From NCBI RefSeq assembly GCF_022811665.1, contig NZ_CP094529.1, positions 3,067,264 to 3,131,263 on the forward strand: a stretch of DNA of 64,000 nucleotides. The letters run 5' to 3'. The notes under the pieces are model-generated. The model was not told the origin of the DNA and did no database searches. It saw nothing but the letters and a program-made list of their open reading frames with translations. The stretch comes from Chryseobacterium oryzae (GTDB taxonomy: Bacteria > Bacteroidota > Bacteroidia > Flavobacteriales > Weeksellaceae). Each line of letters starts with the position of its first letter. The stretch's first letter is position 1. Position numbers and translations under genes: made by a program. Below, piece after piece: positions 17,954 to 27,299 of the stretch.

Positions 17954-18829
17954 ATGATTAAAACCATCCTAATTTCTATTGCAGTAATTAGCAGTGTTTT
18001 CTTATCTGCACAAGATTCTGCTTCGGTTGCCTCAAAAAATCCTGAAATAAATACAATTCCGGTTTCAGATTCAATATCTGCTACAGATTTAGATTTTTTA
18101 AAGAAAAAATTCGACTTGAAAGATGTTGCATTAAGTGCAGATACAACACCTGAATTTGTGGGTGGAATGAAACAATTCAGAAAAAGATTTTTTGAGTTTT
18201 ACAAAGTTTCTCATTCTAAAAAAGATAATGTACGTCTTTATTTTGTTGTAGAAAAAACCGGATACGTAAGAAATTACATCGCAATTTCTCCAAATAAAAA
18301 ACTGAATAAAGATGCAGAAACAGCCATGCAGAAAGTTTTTGAACGCTGGAAACCTGCTACCATTAAAAATCAAGCGGTAAGGTATCTTATGGTTTTTCCT
18401 GTTTCCACAGAAACTTTTATTGAGGACAACAAAGAAGACGAAAATAGTAAGCTTCAGAATATTAACGCAGCCGAAATTCCGGATCTGAATTATCTAAAAA
18501 CTGTTTTTGATCTAAAAGGGGTTGTTTCTAAAGCAGATACAGCACCCGAATTCCCTAACGGAATGAAAGCTTTTAAAAGAAAATATTTTGAAGCTATTGA
18601 AACTCTGAATCTTAAAAACAATGAAAAATTAGATGTACATCTTTATTTTATTGTTGAAGAAAACGGTTATGTAAGAAATGTTACCGCAGTAGGAAAAAAC
18701 AAAAAACACGTTAAAGAAGCAGAATTAGGAATCAGTAGATTAACTGAACGTTGGAAACCAGCCACAATAAACGGGAAACCTGTACGGTATCTTTTTTACT
18801 TCCCTTTGGTTAGCAAAAAGTATGATTAA
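17954..18829 (+). CDS. Exported protein with two tandem TonB-C-like domains
   Basis: The 291-residue protein has a signal peptide ending near FLSAQ. It holds two copies of the same domain of about 110 residues, at roughly 46-155 and 174-288. Each copy runs PEF-x-x-GM-x-x-F, LYF-x-VE-x-x-GYVRN and ERWKPATI-x-x-x-x-VRYL. The V-x-x-x-G-x-V-x-x pattern and closing W-x-P-x-x-x-x-G-x-x-V resemble the C-terminal domain of TonB energy transducers. There is no membrane anchor or Pro-rich linker, so it is not a normal TonB. A TAACTTTG -7 box is at 17892-17899. A single-domain relative follows at 18886. Confidence 0.7.
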   Translation: MIKTILISIAVISSVFLSAQDSASVASKNPEINTIPVSDSISATDLDFLKKKFDLKDVALSADTTPEFVGGMKQFRKRFFEFYKVSHSKKDNVRLYFVVEKTGYVRNYIAISPNKKLNKDAETAMQKVFERWKPATIKNQAVRYLMVFPVSTETFIEDNKEDENSKLQNINAAEIPDLNYLKTVFDLKGVVSKADTAPEFPNGMKAFKRKYFEAIETLNLKNNEKLDVHLYFIVEENGYVRNVTAVGKNKKHVKEAELGISRLTERWKPATINGKPVRYLFYFPLVSKKYD

Positions 18830-18885
18830 ATTGCATTGGTTTCTGGACAACATCCAATAAGTTAAATAATTACCTGGGAAAACTT

Positions 18886-19329
18886 ATGAAATATATTATT
18901 ACCGCAATAGCTTTAATTTTTAGCATTACCGCTTTTGGGCAAGTTGCTAGCTCCACTGAAGTGCCTCTTCCGGTTTCTCAAGAGGACAAGAATAAGCCCA
19001 TAGATTTCCTGATAGTTTATAAAAATCCAGATGTAATGCCCGATTTTCCTGAAGGAATTTCAGCTTTTAGAACTCAATTCCAGAATGCTGTCGACACCAA
19101 TGCTTTTCACCCTGAAAATGGAGAAAACGATCTCAAAGCTTTAATAAGTTTCATCATAGAAAGAGACGGCAGTATGACCGATGTAAAAGTAAGCGGCTCC
19201 AACGAAAAATTCAATGCCGAAGTTAAAAAAGCGGTACGAAGCATTAAAGACAAATGGAAACCGGGTAAAATTAAAGGACAAGCTGTAAGAAGCCGATATA
19301 AAATACCTTTAACAATAAAAATCAGTTAA
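18886..19329 (+). CDS. Exported single-domain TonB-C-like protein
   Basis: The 147-residue protein has a signal peptide ending near TAFGQ and one TonB-C-like domain. It runs MPDFPEGISAFRTQF, then FIIERDGSMTDVKVSG, then KWKPGKIKGQAVRSRYKIPL. It shares the P-D/E-F-x-x-G-x-x-x-F start and the W-K-P-x-x-I/x-G-x-x-V-R end with the duplicated protein just upstream (56 nt away). They likely arose by duplication and may be cotranscribed. The partner is unknown. It ends 5 nt from the convergent mutS. Confidence 0.7.
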   Translation: MKYIITAIALIFSITAFGQVASSTEVPLPVSQEDKNKPIDFLIVYKNPDVMPDFPEGISAFRTQFQNAVDTNAFHPENGENDLKALISFIIERDGSMTDVKVSGSNEKFNAEVKKAVRSIKDKWKPGKIKGQAVRSRYKIPLTIKIS

Positions 19330-19334
19330 AATTT

Positions 19335-21926
19335 TTACCCTCCGATCATTTTTTTAATTGAATTCAATTTCATCAAAGCCTCAATCGGCGTCAATGTATT
19401 GATGTCGATTTTTGTAAGTTCTTCCCGAATATTTTCCAAAACAGGATCGTCCAGCTGAAAAAATGATAACTGCATGTTTTCTTCCGTCACTCTTTTAATG
19501 CTTTCTGAAGATCCTCCACTTTGAGAACGGCTTGCTTCAAGGGTTTTCAAAATTTCATTGGCTCTGTTCACAACTTTTGATGGCATTCCTGCCAATTTTG
19601 CTACGTGAATACCAAAACTGTGTTCACTTCCACCCGGAACAAGTTTTCTGAGGAAAATTATATTTCCTTTATTTTCCTGAATAGAAACATGAAAATTTTT
19701 AATTCTTTCAAAATTCACGGTCATCTCATTCAGTTCATGATAATGAGTGGCAAACAAAGTTTTAGCCTGTGTAGGATGTTGGTGAAGGTATTCTGCAATT
19801 GCCCATGCAATAGAAACACCATCGTAGGTAGACGTTCCGCGTCCGATTTCATCCAAAAGAATCAGGCTTCTTTCCGAAATATTATTAAGAATATTCGCCG
19901 CTTCGTTCATTTCAACCATAAAAGTCGATTCGCCCGCAGAAATATTATCACTTGCTCCTACTCTGGTAAATATTTTATCTAAAACTCCTATTTCTGCATG
20001 TTTTGCAGGTACAAAGCTGCCTATCTGAGCCAAAAGACACACAATTGCAGTCTGACGCAAAATGGCAGATTTCCCCGCCATGTTGGGTCCTGTAACCATG
20101 ATAATCTGCTGAGAATATTTATCTAAAAAAATATCATTCGGAATGTACTTTTCACCTAACGGAAGTGCATTTTCTATAATCGGGTGTCTTGCTTCTTTCA
20201 GATCGATAGAAAAATTTTCATTCAGTACCGGTTTGGTATAGCTTTCAGATACAGCCAGTTCAGATAATCCGACAGCTACATCCAACTGTGCAATGATAGT
20301 AGAGTTTTCCTGAATTTTATCAATATATATCATAGTATCAGAACAAACTTTACGGTAAAGTTCATTTTCCAAAACACTAATTTTTTCTTCTGCACCTAGA
20401 ATCTGATTTTCGTATTCTTTCAGCTCTTCTGTGATGTACCGCTCTGCATTCACCAACGTTTGCTTTCTCAGCCATTCGGCAGGTACTTTGTCTTTGTGGG
20501 TATTTCGGACCTCAATAAAATATCCGAACACGTTATTAAAATCTATTTTCAGACTAGAAATACCTGTTCTTTCTATTTCTCTTTGGCACATTTCATCCAA
20601 AAATCCTCTTCCTTTACTTTGAAGCCCACGAAGATGATCTAACTCAACCGAAATATTTTCTTTAATTACATTTCCTTTGGCAAGACTTACGGGAAGTTCG
20701 TCATTCAAATGATTTTCCAGTAAAACAATGAGTTCATCCAAATTATTTATGGGTTCCAACCACGCCAAAACATCTGCATGAGGATGCAGTAAGTATTTAA
20801 TTTTCTGAATATTGATAAGACTTTGTCGAAGATATCCCAATTCTTTAGGAGAAATTTTTTCGGCAGCCAGCTTTCCCATTAATCGGTCTAAATCTGAAAT
20901 TGAACGGAGCAAAACAGAGATTTCATACTTTAGATGATCGTTTTCGTTGAGAAAATCTATTAAAGAAAGCCTTCTGTTAATCTCATGAACCGATTTTAAA
21001 GGAAGTATAATTCTTCTTCTTAAAAGCCTTCCACCCATTGGTGTAGACGTTTTATCTACAATATCCAAAAGTGATTTCCCTTTGGCATTGCTCGGATAAA
21101 CGATTTCTAAATTTCTGAGCGTAAAATGATCCATCATCAGATAATCTTCCTGCGGAATTACCTGAATTTTGGTAATATGTGCCAATAAGTTGTGATGAGT
21201 ATCCTCCACAAGATAAGCGAAAATAGCTCCTGCTGCTGTAATCGCCAATTGAGAATTTTCTACCCCAAAACCTTTTAAAGAATTGGTTTTAAAATGATTG
21301 GTAAGTTTCTCGTATGCAAAATTATATTGATAAGCCCAATCTTCAAGCTTAAAAACATTTTTATTCTTAAGTTGCTCCGGAATCTGAACACTGCGTTGGT
21401 AAATAATCTCACTAGGATCGAACGTGCTTACGATATGCAGGAGTTTTTCCAAATTACCTTCACTTACCAGAAATTCTCCCGTAGAAATATCTACCAAAGC
21501 AATTCCGTATTTTTCTTTTTCTTTGTGAAGCGATAGAAGAAAATTATTTTTCTTCGATGTTAAAACCTGATCGTTGAACGTTACTCCCGGAGTTACCAGT
21601 TCCGTAACGCCACGCTTTACGATTCCTTTTACCGATTTAGGATCTTCCAACTGGTCACAAATGGCAACTCTAATCCCTGCTCTCACAAGCTTCGGCAAAT
21701 AAGAATCTACAGAATGATGCGGAAATCCAGCAAGCTCTATATGCCCTTCTCCATTGGCTCTTTTCGTTAAAACAATTCCTAAAATCTGTGATGTTTTTAC
21801 AGCATCCTGCCCAAAAGTTTCGTAAAAATCACCTACTCTGAACAGCAAAAGCGCATCCGGATATTTCGCCTTGATGGTGTTATACTGAGTCATTAAAGGG
21901 GTTTCTTTTTTCGCTGCTTTTGCCAT
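19335..21926 (-). CDS. mutS: DNA mismatch repair protein MutS
   Basis: MutS recognises mismatches and recruits MutL. The mismatch-binding motif is LLFRVGDFYETFGQDA near the N-terminus. The Walker A motif GPNMAGKSA is about two thirds along and is followed by STFMVEM, LLDEIGRGTSTYDG and ATHYHEL. I chose the start MAKAAKKETPL at 21926 (863 residues). The frame is open to 21983, but the promoter at 21971-22000 puts transcription start near 21965, after the longer start. It is single, divergent from sufE. Confidence 0.96.
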   Translation of the reverse strand: MAKAAKKETPLMTQYNTIKAKYPDALLLFRVGDFYETFGQDAVKTSQILGIVLTKRANGEGHIELAGFPHHSVDSYLPKLVRAGIRVAICDQLEDPKSVKGIVKRGVTELVTPGVTFNDQVLTSKKNNFLLSLHKEKEKYGIALVDISTGEFLVSEGNLEKLLHIVSTFDPSEIIYQRSVQIPEQLKNKNVFKLEDWAYQYNFAYEKLTNHFKTNSLKGFGVENSQLAITAAGAIFAYLVEDTHHNLLAHITKIQVIPQEDYLMMDHFTLRNLEIVYPSNAKGKSLLDIVDKTSTPMGGRLLRRRIILPLKSVHEINRRLSLIDFLNENDHLKYEISVLLRSISDLDRLMGKLAAEKISPKELGYLRQSLINIQKIKYLLHPHADVLAWLEPINNLDELIVLLENHLNDELPVSLAKGNVIKENISVELDHLRGLQSKGRGFLDEMCQREIERTGISSLKIDFNNVFGYFIEVRNTHKDKVPAEWLRKQTLVNAERYITEELKEYENQILGAEEKISVLENELYRKVCSDTMIYIDKIQENSTIIAQLDVAVGLSELAVSESYTKPVLNENFSIDLKEARHPIIENALPLGEKYIPNDIFLDKYSQQIIMVTGPNMAGKSAILRQTAIVCLLAQIGSFVPAKHAEIGVLDKIFTRVGASDNISAGESTFMVEMNEAANILNNISERSLILLDEIGRGTSTYDGVSIAWAIAEYLHQHPTQAKTLFATHYHELNEMTVNFERIKNFHVSIQENKGNIIFLRKLVPGGSEHSFGIHVAKLAGMPSKVVNRANEILKTLEASRSQSGGSSESIKRVTEENMQLSFFQLDDPVLENIREELTKIDINTLTPIEALMKLNSIKKMIGG

Positions 21927-21970
21927 TACAATCTGTCTTACAATTGGGACGGTAAAAGTAAGAAATAAAA

Positions 21971-22000
21971 CAAAAGTATTCAAGGAGATAACCGAGACAA
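21971..22000 (-). promoter_or_regulatory. mutS promoter
   Basis: Minus-strand TTG (21998-22000) and TACTTTTG (21971-21978) are 19 nt apart. The position decides the mutS start in favour of 21926. Confidence 0.65.
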
Positions 22001-22017
22001 CAAAAATCTAAAAACAG

Positions 22018-22025
22018 TATCTTTG
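22018..22025 (+). promoter_or_regulatory. Putative -7 box of the sufE operon
   Basis: TATCTTTG fits the -7 consensus and lies 19 nt before the sufE start. No clear TTG is seen at -33. Confidence 0.45.
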
Positions 22026-22044
22026 CCAAAAGAAAAGTACCAAT

Positions 22045-22464
22045 ATGACCATCAAAGAAAAACAGCAGGATATCATTAACGAATTTGCCTTTTTGGATGA
22101 CTGGGAACAGAAATACGAATATATTATTGATCTTGGAAAAGAGCTGAAGGGGCTGTCGGAAGATAAAAAAACAGACGAAAACCTCATCAAAGGCTGCCAA
22201 AGTAAAGTGTGGATTGATGCTGAATTTAAGGATGGAAAATTATTTTTCGATGCCGATTCGGACGGTATTTTGCCTAAAGGGATTGTTTCTCTTCTTATCA
22301 GCATTTACAGCGGGCATTCTACACAGGAAATTCTCGACTCTGATTTCGATTTTATTTCCGAAATCGGGTTGCAGGAATTTTTGTCTCCATCCAGAGCCAA
22401 CGGATTAATGGCAATGACCAAACAGATTAAATTTTACGCTGTTGCTTATCAATTGAAATCTTAA
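22045..22464 (+). CDS. sufE: SufE family sulfur acceptor
   Basis: SufE takes persulfide sulfur from the cysteine desulfurase SufS and passes it to the Fe-S assembly scaffold. The 139-residue protein has WEQKYEYIIDLGKEL and then LIKGCQSKVW, where the cysteine (about residue 51) is the sulfur acceptor. It ends with LSPSRANGLMAM. The length is standard. It starts a + strand run with two glycosyltransferases (3-nt gap), though no functional tie to them is apparent. Confidence 0.92.
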   Translation: MTIKEKQQDIINEFAFLDDWEQKYEYIIDLGKELKGLSEDKKTDENLIKGCQSKVWIDAEFKDGKLFFDADSDGILPKGIVSLLISIYSGHSTQEILDSDFDFISEIGLQEFLSPSRANGLMAMTKQIKFYAVAYQLKS

Positions 22465-22467
22465 GAA

Positions 22468-23433
22468 GTGACCCGAATTTTAGCATACCGTTTCTCTGCT
22501 TTTGGTGATGTTGCCATGACAGCACCTGTGTTCAGGGAGTTTTTGGAGCAGAATCCTAATGTGGAAATCATTATGGTTTCCAGAAAAAATTTTGAAAGCT
22601 TATTCTCTGATATTCCGAATGTTATCTTCCACGGAATTGATGTAGACGATTATAAAGGTTTTTTGGGAGTACGCCGTTTGGCAAAAGAACTCCTCAATCT
22701 TTACAAACCTAATTATATTGCTGATTTGCACGATGTTATACGTTCTAAAATACTGGATAAAATTTACATCAGAAAAGGGCTAAAAGTTTTTAAAATAAAT
22801 AAAGGAAAAGAAGAAAAAGAAAATCTTACCAATGTTTGGAATTTAGATAAATTTCAGCTTAAAAAAACTACAGAACGTTATGCAGATGTATTTCGTGAAA
22901 TGGGTTTTACGGTAAACCTTTCGCACCAGCTTCGTCCGAAAACTACACAAAAAAAAGGAATTGGTTTTGCTCCTTTTGCACAGCATAAAGGAAAAATGCT
23001 GCCTTTAGAAAAGTCTTTCGAACTGGCAAAAATTCTGGCAGAGAAAAACACAGTTTACTTTTTTGGTGGCGGAAAAAAAGAAATGGAAACCCTAGAAAAA
23101 TGGGAACAGCAAATTCCTAACACCCAAAGTTTGGCAGGAAAACTTAGCCTTTCGGAAGAACTGAATAAAATATCTGAGTTGGAAGTAATGATTTCTATGG
23201 ATTCTGCCAATATGCATTTGGCAAGTATTGTGGGAACAAGGTGTATTTCTGTGTGGGGTTCTACCCATCCTTTTGCGGGGTTTTTAGGGTTCGGACAAAG
23301 TGAAAATGACGTGGTCCAGATTAAAGATTTAAGCTGCAGACCGTGTTCAGTTTTTGGAGACAAAGAATGCTTCAGAGGAGATTGGGCTTGTCTTGAGGAA
23401 ATAAGAATTCAGCAAATTATCGAAAAAGTTTAG
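22468..23433 (+). CDS. Glycosyltransferase family 9 (heptosyltransferase-like)
   Basis: The 321-residue protein begins ILAYRFSAFGDVAMTAPV, the GT9 N-terminus. It has the donor-binding stretch SLAGKLSLSEEL, SMDSANMHLASIVGTRCISVWGSTHP and a closing SCRPCSVFGDKECF. GT9 enzymes add heptose or related sugars to LPS core. The start is GTG at 22468, 3 nt after sufE. It is followed after 4 nt by a family 2 enzyme, so both may act on the same surface glycan. Confidence 0.88.
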   Translation: MTRILAYRFSAFGDVAMTAPVFREFLEQNPNVEIIMVSRKNFESLFSDIPNVIFHGIDVDDYKGFLGVRRLAKELLNLYKPNYIADLHDVIRSKILDKIYIRKGLKVFKINKGKEEKENLTNVWNLDKFQLKKTTERYADVFREMGFTVNLSHQLRPKTTQKKGIGFAPFAQHKGKMLPLEKSFELAKILAEKNTVYFFGGGKKEMETLEKWEQQIPNTQSLAGKLSLSEELNKISELEVMISMDSANMHLASIVGTRCISVWGSTHPFAGFLGFGQSENDVVQIKDLSCRPCSVFGDKECFRGDWACLEEIRIQQIIEKV

Positions 23434-23437
23434 CACA

Positions 23438-24340
23438 ATGAAAATTTCTGTGTGCATTCCGGTCTTTAATTTCGATGTAAGAGAATTGATTACAGAATTA
23501 AAACATCAAATTCAAAAAGATTCTTTAAACGCAGAAATTATTGTTATTGACGATGCTTCAGACTCCAAATTCATCCAATACAACCAGGAAATTCTAAATT
23601 TGTGTGACGGTTTTGTCGGTCTTGAAAAAAATATAGGCAGATCAAAAATCAGAAATCTTTTTCTTAAATATTCGCATACCGATTACCTACTTTTTCTGGA
23701 TTGCGACGGTCAAATTATTTCTGATGATTTTTTAAAAAAATATTTCGATTTTATAGAACTAAACCTCTCATCACAAGTCGTTTATGGAGGAAGAATTGCC
23801 CCTAAAAAACCTTTGACACCCAATAATATTTTAAGATGGAGGTTTGCTGTTGAAAGAGAAAATTTACCTTTAAAAAAAAGAATTGAGAAACCTTATTTAA
23901 GTTTTCAGACCAATAATTTTCTGATTTCTAAGAATGTTTTTGAGGAAGTGCCTTTTAATACTTCTGTCAAAAAATACGGATATGAAGATTTAATTTTCGC
24001 GATGGATTTAAAAGCCAAAAATATCCCGATTCATCATATTGAAAATTATATTTTAAATAACGATGTGGAATCTAATGTGGTTTATCTTAATAAAGTAGCC
24101 GAATCTATCGATAACCTTGCCTTATTATTGAAGGATAAAACGTTACATTCAAAATTATCCGAAATAAAAATAGTAAAAGCTTACCTGTTTATTTCTAAAG
24201 TGCCTGCATTAAAGTTTGCTGTAGCAAAAATCTTAAACAGTTTTGAAGGTTATTTTATCAAAAATTTACGTTCTCAGAATCCGAATCTTACGTTTTTGGA
24301 TCTTTATAAGCTTCTCCTCCTTATAAAAAGATTATCATAA
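23438..24340 (+). CDS. Glycosyltransferase family 2
   Basis: The 300-residue protein has a GT-A fold. ISVCIPVFNF opens the domain, IIVIDDASDS holds the nucleotide-binding aspartates near 37, and LLFLDCDGQI near 88 is the DxD site. FEEVPFNTSVKKYGYEDLIFAMDL contains the ED general-base motif. There are no membrane helices, so it acts in the cytoplasm on a surface-glycan precursor. The acceptor is unknown. It is the last gene of the sufE run. Confidence 0.9.
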   Translation: MKISVCIPVFNFDVRELITELKHQIQKDSLNAEIIVIDDASDSKFIQYNQEILNLCDGFVGLEKNIGRSKIRNLFLKYSHTDYLLFLDCDGQIISDDFLKKYFDFIELNLSSQVVYGGRIAPKKPLTPNNILRWRFAVERENLPLKKRIEKPYLSFQTNNFLISKNVFEEVPFNTSVKKYGYEDLIFAMDLKAKNIPIHHIENYILNNDVESNVVYLNKVAESIDNLALLLKDKTLHSKLSEIKIVKAYLFISKVPALKFAVAKILNSFEGYFIKNLRSQNPNLTFLDLYKLLLLIKRLS

Positions 24341-24464
24341 CTATTTTTGGAGAAATTCAAAGAAAGTTCTTTCCTATAAATTTTACTGTTGATATTGCAT
24401 TTTAAAACTGAGAATATCAATCCTTCCACTCAGTAACCATATTGTACCATTCGGTCATATAAAA

Positions 24465-24496
24465 TTGATTCGAGATTGCATTCTGTACTACATTTG
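24465..24496 (+). promoter_or_regulatory. Promoter of the 2TM/LytTR operon
   Basis: TTG (24465-24467) and TACATTTG (24489-24496) are 21 nt apart. The site supports translation starting at 24537 rather than at the upstream in-frame codon at 24465. Confidence 0.55.
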
Positions 24497-24536
24497 TTTC
24501 AACAAAAACAAACAGTTACACTTTAAATCTGAAAAT

Positions 24537-24830
24537 ATGGAAACTTACATCAACAAAGAAGAATTAGCTTACCAAAAAGCAGCCACAAGAGTTAAAGAAT
24601 TAAAAGGGTTTTATGGCAACCTTACTTCATATTGCCTAGTAATTTCTTTTTTAGCGGTTCTAAATCTTTTAACTTCACCAGAATATCTTTGGTTTTTATG
24701 GCCAATGTTAGGATGGGGAATTGGCATTGTTGCACATGCCGCCACCACTTTCGGAATCGGAAAAGAATGGGAAGAAAAGAAAATAAACCAGCTTATACAG
24801 GAAGAAAAAAATAATTCGAAATCACTTTAA
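24537..24830 (+). CDS. 2TM-domain membrane protein
   Basis: The 97-residue protein has a basic amphipathic lead (YQKAATRVKELKGFYGN) and two membrane helices joined by a short loop (LTSPEYLWFLWPMLGWG). A charged tail with KEWEEKKINQL follows. This is the 2TM domain found alone or fused to LytS-type kinases in Bacteroidota. It is strikingly like the C-terminal domain of the histidine kinase at 42487-43806. It is followed by another 2TM protein and a LytTR regulator, so a signalling role is likely. ATG at 24537 was chosen because the longer frame would overlap the promoter. Confidence 0.8.
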   Translation: METYINKEELAYQKAATRVKELKGFYGNLTSYCLVISFLAVLNLLTSPEYLWFLWPMLGWGIGIVAHAATTFGIGKEWEEKKINQLIQEEKNNSKSL

Positions 24831-24856
24831 TTAAATATCACTAAATAACTATCATC

Positions 24857-25120
24857 ATGAACTATAACATCGCACAACAAAGAGTAAAAAATTTAAAATC
24901 ATTCTATAAAAACTGTATGTGGTTTGCAATTGTAGCAATCATAATTTCGGGTAGAGGTTTTGTAAAATGTATGACCACAGATTACACTTTTCATGGCTCA
25001 TTAATTCTTACAATTTGGGCAATAATTCTTGTAGTAAAAGCAGTAAAACTATTTATATTGAATTCTTCTTGGGAACAAAAAATTATTGAGCAGGAAATGA
25101 ATACTGAAAAGAAATATTAG
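24857..25120 (+). CDS. Second small 2TM-type membrane protein
   Basis: The 87-residue protein starts NIAQQRVKNLKSFYKN, the same pre-helix motif as its neighbour, and ends SSWEQKIIEQEM. There are two hydrophobic segments (CMWFAIVAIIISG and SLILTIWAIILVVKAV). It is more diverged than the protein at 24537, but the shared borders suggest a common origin. It lies 26 nt downstream of that gene and 58 nt upstream of the LytTR regulator. Confidence 0.75.
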   Translation: MNYNIAQQRVKNLKSFYKNCMWFAIVAIIISGRGFVKCMTTDYTFHGSLILTIWAIILVVKAVKLFILNSSWEQKIIEQEMNTEKKY

Positions 25121-25178
25121 GATATAAAGATCAAAATATTTCTTTATTTTTAACATTAGATAAAATCTTGAAATTTAA

Positions 25179-25931
25179 ATGGGAATGATTAAAACAGTTA
25201 TTATTGAAGACGAGAAACCTGCCGCAAGAAAACTGGAAAGAATGTTGGGTTTATTTCCTGATTTACAAATTGTTGCCAATCTGGAATCAGTAGAAGAAGC
25301 AGTAGAATGGTTTTCGGGGAATGAGCATCCTCAGCTTATTTTTTCTGATATTGTTTTGGGCGATGGGCTTTCGTTTGATATTTTCGATAAAATTTTCACC
25401 AAGGCATTTATCATTTATACCACCGCCTTCGATCAGTATACTTTAAAAGCTTTCAAACTCAACAGTATCGACTATCTTTTAAAACCGATAATGGAAGAAG
25501 ATCTTCAAGGTGCTATTGAAAAGTTTAAATCTTTTATCCCATCAGATCAAGCTATCAAATCGTCCGACATTAAGCAACTCATTAAGAAAGAAAAAACAGT
25601 TTTATCCAGAATTCTTGTGAAGATAGGATATAATCTTAAGATTGTTCAGACCCAAGAAGTAAGCTGTTTTTTCAGCGAAAATAAAATTGTTTATCTGCAA
25701 ACTCAGGAAAGAATATATCCTTCAGATTTCACGTTGGATGAGTTGGAAGATGCTTTAGACGAAAAGAAATTTTTCCGGGTTAATCGCCAGTATATCATCA
25801 ATTCAGATTATATTAAAAATATACATACTTCTCCCAATTATAAAGTGGAACTGGAGTTTCAGCCACAAGAAGAAATTACCGTTAGCCGCGACAGAGTGAA
25901 AGATTTTAAAGATTGGCTGGTAGGAAATTAA
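25179..25931 (+). CDS. LytTR-family response regulator
   Basis: The 250-residue protein has a receiver domain and a LytTR DNA-binding domain. The receiver contains IIEDEKPAARKLERML, the phosphorylated Asp in FSDIVLGDG near residue 58 and YTTAFDQYTLKAF with the Lys switch near 107. The LytTR domain runs from about 150 to 245 (FRVNRQYIINSDYIKNI). Such regulators are activated by LytS-type kinases. No kinase is adjacent; the best candidate is at 42487-43806, linked by its 2TM domain. A second Met two codons in could also start it. Confidence 0.92.
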   Translation: MGMIKTVIIEDEKPAARKLERMLGLFPDLQIVANLESVEEAVEWFSGNEHPQLIFSDIVLGDGLSFDIFDKIFTKAFIIYTTAFDQYTLKAFKLNSIDYLLKPIMEEDLQGAIEKFKSFIPSDQAIKSSDIKQLIKKEKTVLSRILVKIGYNLKIVQTQEVSCFFSENKIVYLQTQERIYPSDFTLDELEDALDEKKFFRVNRQYIINSDYIKNIHTSPNYKVELEFQPQEEITVSRDRVKDFKDWLVGN

Positions 25932-25934
25932 AAA

Positions 25935-25972
25935 AAACCTTAAACAGAATGATTGTTTAAGGTTTGTCTTTT
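25935..25972. terminator. Bidirectional terminator between the LytTR gene and mnmA
   Basis: AAACCTTAAACA and TGTTTAAGGTTT form a 12-bp perfect stem with a seven-base loop. A T-rich tail is present on the + strand, and a run of eight T on the minus strand serves the convergent mnmA. Confidence 0.85.
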
Positions 25973-25985
25973 ATTAAAAAATATT

Positions 25986-27173
25986 TTAGGAAATTACACC
26001 ACTTCCGATAAGTTCGTCATCCAAATACCATGACGCAAACTGACCTTCTGCTATTGCAGACTGCAATTCTTCGAATTCTATATAGAAAGCGTCTTCAAAC
26101 TGATACAAAACAGCTTTCTGCAAAGGCTGTCTGTATCTGAATCTTGCTAAAACTTCCATAGATTCTCCATTTTTTAGTTTTAAATCTTCACGAACCCAAT
26201 GGAGTTCAGAATTATCAATTTTTAAAGCTTTTTTCAAAAGTCCCGGAAACTGATGCCCTTCTCCTACAAAAAGAATATTGTTTTCCATATCCCTGGAGAT
26301 GATAAAGCAACTTTCCTTATGGCCTCCTATTCCTAAACCTTTACTTTGACCAATGGTAAAAAACTGTGCTCCTTGATGTTTTCCAATAACTTTACCGTCC
26401 GTTTTTTGATAATGAATTTTTCGGCTTAAAAATTCTAATTCTTCCTGTTTTGAAGAAAATTCGGGTTTTTTTTGAGCAAAAATTGGTGAATCTTTAAAAA
26501 TTTCTACAATTTCTCCTTCTTTTGGAACCAACTGCTGTTGCAAAAACTGTGGTAAACTTACTTTCCCGATAAAACATAAACCCTGCGAATCTTTTTTATC
26601 GGCGGTTACCAAACCTATTTCTTTAGCAATTTCTCTTACTTGAGGCTTTGTAAGCTCTCCGATAGGAAATAAAGCTTTAGAAAGCTGATCCTGACTTAAC
26701 TGGCAAAGGAAGTAAGACTGGTCTTTATTATTATCTTTACCTGCCAAAAGATGAAAAATTTCTTTTCCGTCTTCATCAATGGTAGAATTTACTCTTGCAT
26801 AATGCCCCGTTGCCACTTTATCTGCACCTAAAGACATTGCCGTTTTCATAAAAACATCAAATTTTACTTCTCTGTTGCACAAAACATCTGGATTGGGAGT
26901 TCTTCCTCGCTGATATTCATCGAACATGTAATCTACAATTCTTTCTTTGTAAAGATCGCTCATATCGATTACCTGAAAAGGAATTCCAAGCTTTTGAGCC
27001 ACCATAAGCGCATCATTGCTGTCTTCTATCCACGGACACTCATCTTCCAATGTAGCCGAAGCATCATTCCAATTTCTCATAAAAAGAGCTACGACTTCGT
27101 GCCCTTGCTGTTGCAGCAAATAAGCTGTAACACTAGAATCTACGCCTCCGGAAAGGCCTACAACTACTTTCAT
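25986..27173 (-). CDS. mnmA: tRNA-specific 2-thiouridylase
   Basis: MnmA thiolates U34 of Lys, Glu and Gln tRNAs. The PP-loop SGGVDSS is at residues 8-14. The catalytic cysteines sit in [13 protein letters not shown] (about 101) and [10 protein letters not shown] (about 199), and GHYARV near 122 is also typical. The length of 395 is slightly above E. coli (368), mostly from an insert near 240. It is single, with a possible TATTTTTG -7 box at 27222-27229 on the minus strand. Confidence 0.96.
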   Translation of the reverse strand: MKVVVGLSGGVDSSVTAYLLQQQGHEVVALFMRNWNDASATLEDECPWIEDSNDALMVAQKLGIPFQVIDMSDLYKERIVDYMFDEYQRGRTPNPDVLCNREVKFDVFMKTAMSLGADKVATGHYARVNSTIDEDGKEIFHLLAGKDNNKDQSYFLCQLSQDQLSKALFPIGELTKPQVREIAKEIGLVTADKKDSQGLCFIGKVSLPQFLQQQLVPKEGEIVEIFKDSPIFAQKKPEFSSKQEELEFLSRKIHYQKTDGKVIGKHQGAQFFTIGQSKGLGIGGHKESCFIISRDMENNILFVGEGHQFPGLLKKALKIDNSELHWVREDLKLKNGESMEVLARFRYRQPLQKAVLYQFEDAFYIEFEELQSAIAEGQFASWYLDDELIGSGVIS

Positions 27174-27249
27174 TTTTTCAATTTTACGAAACTCTTAACG
27201 GGAGTTCTTAGTTTGACGGTGCAAAAATACGATTTTATTAAGCAGTATT

Positions 27250-27278
27250 TTGATTATTAAATAAATGCTTTAAATTTG
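27250..27278 (+). promoter_or_regulatory. Promoter of the beta-barrel gene
   Basis: TTG (27250-27252) and TAAATTTG (27271-27278) are 18 nt apart, with the ATG 21 nt further on. Confidence 0.55.
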
Positions 27279-27299
27279 AATGATTGATAACCATTAACA

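Noticed and set aside
21926..21983. Longer N-terminus of MutS
   Set aside because: The added 19 residues are hydrophobic and unlike MutS, and the predicted promoter lies inside them.
24465..24536. Longer N-terminus of the 2TM protein
   Set aside because: A promoter match overlaps the first codons, and the domain starts at the ATG at 24537.
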